From Actinomycetales bacterium (GTDB lineage: Bacteria; Actinomycetota; Actinomycetes; Actinomycetales; Dermabacteraceae): DNA of 6,880 nucleotides. The stretch lies in the NCBI GenBank assembly GCA_012799425.1, contig JAAZLF010000222.1, forward strand, positions 1-6,880, given 5' to 3'. This document shows positions 5,120-6,880 of this stretch, piece after piece. Under the pieces are notes generated by a model. It made no database searches, was not told the DNA's origin, and saw only the letters and a program-made list of their open reading frames with translations. The translations under genes and the position numbers were made by a program. Numbering within the stretch: position 1 is the stretch's first letter; every line of letters begins with the position of its first letter.

Positions 5120-6823
5120 GTGACCACCGCTCCCGTGACAGTCCCCACCGCCCCGCAGGCCGACGCCGACTGGTGGCGCCAGGCGTCCGTCTACCAGATC
5201 TACCCGCGCTCCTTCGCCGACGCCAACGGCGACGGCATCGGCGACCTGCGCGGCATCATCTCCCGCGTGCCCTACCTCGAGAAGCTCGGCGTGGACGCCG
5301 TGTGGCTGAGCCCGTTCTACCCCTCGGCCCTCGCCGACGGCGGCTACGACGTGGACGACTTCCGCGACGTCGATCCGAAGATCGGCACGCTGGAGGAGTT
5401 CGACGAGATGGTCGCCGCGCTCCACGGCGCCGGCATCAAGCTGGTGGTGGACCTGGTCCCCAACCACACCTCGGACCGCCACGAGTGGTTCCGCGAAGCC
5501 CTGGCCTCCCCGAAGGGCTCCAACGCCCGGGAGCGCTACATCTTCCGCGACGGCGAGGGCGAGGACGGCGAGCTGCCCCCGGCGGACTGGACCTCGATCT
5601 TCAACGGCCCGGCCTGGACCCGCGTCGAGGACGGCCAGTGGTACCTGCACAGCTTCGCCACCGAGCAGCCCGACCTCAACTGGAAGCACCCCGAGGTGCA
5701 CGAGGACTTCAAGCGCACCCTGCGCTTCTGGTCCGACCGCGGGGTGGACGGCTTCCGCATCGATGTCGCGCACGGGCTGGCGAAGGACCTCGGCGAGGTG
5801 CTCCCCTCGAAGGCGGAGCTGAAGGCGATGCCGAAGGACGGCACCCATCCGCTGTGGGACCGGGACGAGGTCCATGAGATCTATGCCGAGTGGCGCGAGG
5901 TGTTCGAGGAGTACACCCCGGCCCGCACCGCCGTGGCGGAGGCCTGGGTCGAGACCGCGGAGCGCCGTGCGAAGTACGCGAGCCCGAAGGGCCTGGGCCA
6001 GGCGTTCAACTTCGACCTCATGGAGGCGGACTTCGACGCGACGCACTTCCGCGACATCGTCACCGACAACCTCGGCCAGTCCGCGAAGACCGGCTCCTCC
6101 ACCACCTGGGTGTTCTCCAACCACGACGGGGTGCGCCACGCCACCCGGTACGGCCTGCCGCCGCGCGCCGGGCGTGACGTGAAGCAGGGAGCGGAGTGGG
6201 TGCTCGCCGGCGGGCCCGACGACGGCATCGATCGTGAGCTGGGACTGCGCCGGGCGCGCGCGGCGACGATGTTCGAGCTCGCCCTGCCCGGCAGCGCCTA
6301 CCTCTACCAGGGTGAGGAGCTGGGGCTGCACGAGGTGGCCGAGATCCCCGACGAGCAGCGCCAGGACCCCTCCTTCTGGCGCTCCACCCCGCAGACGCGC
6401 GGCTGGGACGGCCTGGGCCGTGACGGCTGCCGCGTGCCGCTGCCGTGGACCCGCGAGGGCGAGTCCTTCGGCTTCGGCAGCAACGGTGCACACCTGCCCC
6501 AGCCGGCCTGGTTCGCGGACTTCTCCGTCGAGGCGGAGGACGGCGTGGAGGGCTCGACCCTCGAGATGTACCGCGCGGCCCTCGCGCTGCGCCGTCAGCT
6601 GCAGAGCGCCGAGTCGCTCGAATGGGACGAGCGCCTCTCGACCGACGACGTGCTCGCCTTCGAGCGCCCCGGCGGCTGGCTGAGCATCACCAACTTCGGT
6701 GACGACGCCGTCGCTCTCCCCGACGGCGAGGCGCTGCTGTCCAGCGCCTCGCTCGAGGCGGACGAGGAGGGCGGGCTGCTCCTGCCCGGTGCCACGACTG
6801 TGTGGATGCGCCGCACGGCCTGA
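5120..6823 (+). CDS. GH13 alpha-glucosidase (oligo-1,6-glucosidase/alpha-glucosidase type)
   Basis: A 567-residue cytoplasmic glycoside hydrolase with no signal peptide; length is normal for the family. It hydrolyses terminal alpha-glucosidic bonds with retention, releasing glucose. An N-terminal metal-binding loop of D-x-N-x-D-x-I-x-D form is at 34-42. The conserved GH13 regions occur in order: GYD (Y76, D77), region I DLVPNHT (111-117), region V QPDLNW (183-188, typical of alpha-glucosidases rather than amylases), region II GFRIDVAH (nucleophile D215), region III AEAW (acid/base E274), region IV NHD (334-336, D336), then YQGEE (396-400). The barrel is interrupted by domain B (about 116-185), and a beta-sandwich follows at about 480-567. 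Val216 follows the nucleophile; that residue is linked to alpha-1,6 activity in some members, but actinobacterial enzymes vary, so alpha-1,4, alpha-1,6 and sucrose-like substrates all remain possible. It is the last gene of the uptake operon. Confidence 0.96.
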   Translation: MTTAPVTVPTAPQADADWWRQASVYQIYPRSFADANGDGIGDLRGIISRVPYLEKLGVDAVWLSPFYPSALADGGYDVDDFRDVDPKIGTLEEFDEMVAALHGAGIKLVVDLVPNHTSDRHEWFREALASPKGSNARERYIFRDGEGEDGELPPADWTSIFNGPAWTRVEDGQWYLHSFATEQPDLNWKHPEVHEDFKRTLRFWSDRGVDGFRIDVAHGLAKDLGEVLPSKAELKAMPKDGTHPLWDRDEVHEIYAEWREVFEEYTPARTAVAEAWVETAERRAKYASPKGLGQAFNFDLMEADFDATHFRDIVTDNLGQSAKTGSSTTWVFSNHDGVRHATRYGLPPRAGRDVKQGAEWVLAGGPDDGIDRELGLRRARAATMFELALPGSAYLYQGEELGLHEVAEIPDEQRQDPSFWRSTPQTRGWDGLGRDGCRVPLPWTREGESFGFGSNGAHLPQPAWFADFSVEAEDGVEGSTLEMYRAALALRRQLQSAESLEWDERLSTDDVLAFERPGGWLSITNFGDDAVALPDGEALLSSASLEADEEGGLLLPGATTVWMRRTA

Positions 6824-6839
6824 GATCGAGAAGGGGGGG

Positions 6840-6876
6840 CGCCCCGGACCGCTGCTGCGCGCGGCGGGCCGGGGCG
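6840..6876 (+). terminator. Probable intrinsic terminator hairpin after the operon
   Basis: CGCCCCGG (6840-6847) pairs perfectly with CCGGGGCG (6869-6876). The interior continues after one A-G mismatch with CCGC (6849-6852) against GCGG (6864-6867), then a T-G wobble and two more pairs, leaving a 5-base loop. It starts 17 bases after the glucosidase stop. Only TTCG follows before the window ends, so a T-run cannot be judged. A seven-G run (6833-6839) precedes it. Position and stem strength make a terminator the best reading. Confidence 0.7.
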
Positions 6877-6880
6877 TTCG

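Noticed and set aside
4009..5148. Leftward open frame of 379 codons opposite the second permease
   Set aside because: It is rich in Gly, Arg, His, Asp and Glu with no domain, opposite a permease with clear EAA loop and membrane segments. It is a shadow of that gene.
5096..6493. Leftward open frame of 465 codons opposite the GH13 gene
   Set aside because: No family motif and composition typical of an antisense frame, while the rightward frame has all GH13 catalytic regions in order.

Overview
The window reads as a stretch of chromosome from a high-GC actinobacterium. Third codon positions are almost all G or C, TTG and GTG starts occur, the purine-rich ribosome binding sites are strong, and the binding protein has a Tat-type lipoprotein signal. 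The gene set resembles sugar-utilisation loci of Micrococcales such as Brachybacterium and relatives. That taxonomic guess is an inference from style and gene content, not from a marker gene.

Layout. Two genes run leftward: a ROK-family regulator (515-1753), then a Gfo/Idh/MocA-type NAD(P)-dependent oxidoreductase that leaves the window at base 1 (start at 428). From the same intergenic region (1754-1863) four genes run rightward: a carbohydrate-binding lipoprotein (1864-3138), two MalF/MalG-type permeases (3170-4102 and 4102-5022), and a GH13 alpha-glucosidase (5120-6823). A strong hairpin just after the glucosidase (6840-6876) looks like the operon terminator. No gap between genes is longer than about 110 bases, and no tRNA, rRNA, CRISPR array or mobile element was seen.

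How the genes fit together. The lipoprotein would capture an alpha-linked glucoside outside the membrane and pass it to the two-permease channel. The cytoplasmic GH13 enzyme would then release glucose from it. No ATP-binding subunit is encoded here, so the importer probably borrows a shared MsiK/MsmK-type ATPase, as many actinobacterial sugar importers do. The divergent ROK protein is the obvious candidate local regulator. The oxidoreductase may handle a sugar oxidation linked to the same substrate, but its substrate cannot be read from the part seen.

This is mostly a recognisable alpha-glucoside uptake and hydrolysis locus, not a new class of system. The points worth a second look are regulatory: a hairpin that pairs with the ribosome binding site of the TTG-started binding-protein gene, candidate dyads and direct repeats in the divergent promoter region, a perfect hairpin plus G-run repeat between the regulator and oxidoreductase genes, alternative hairpins before the glucosidase, and a ROK regulator lacking the family's zinc-binding cysteines.
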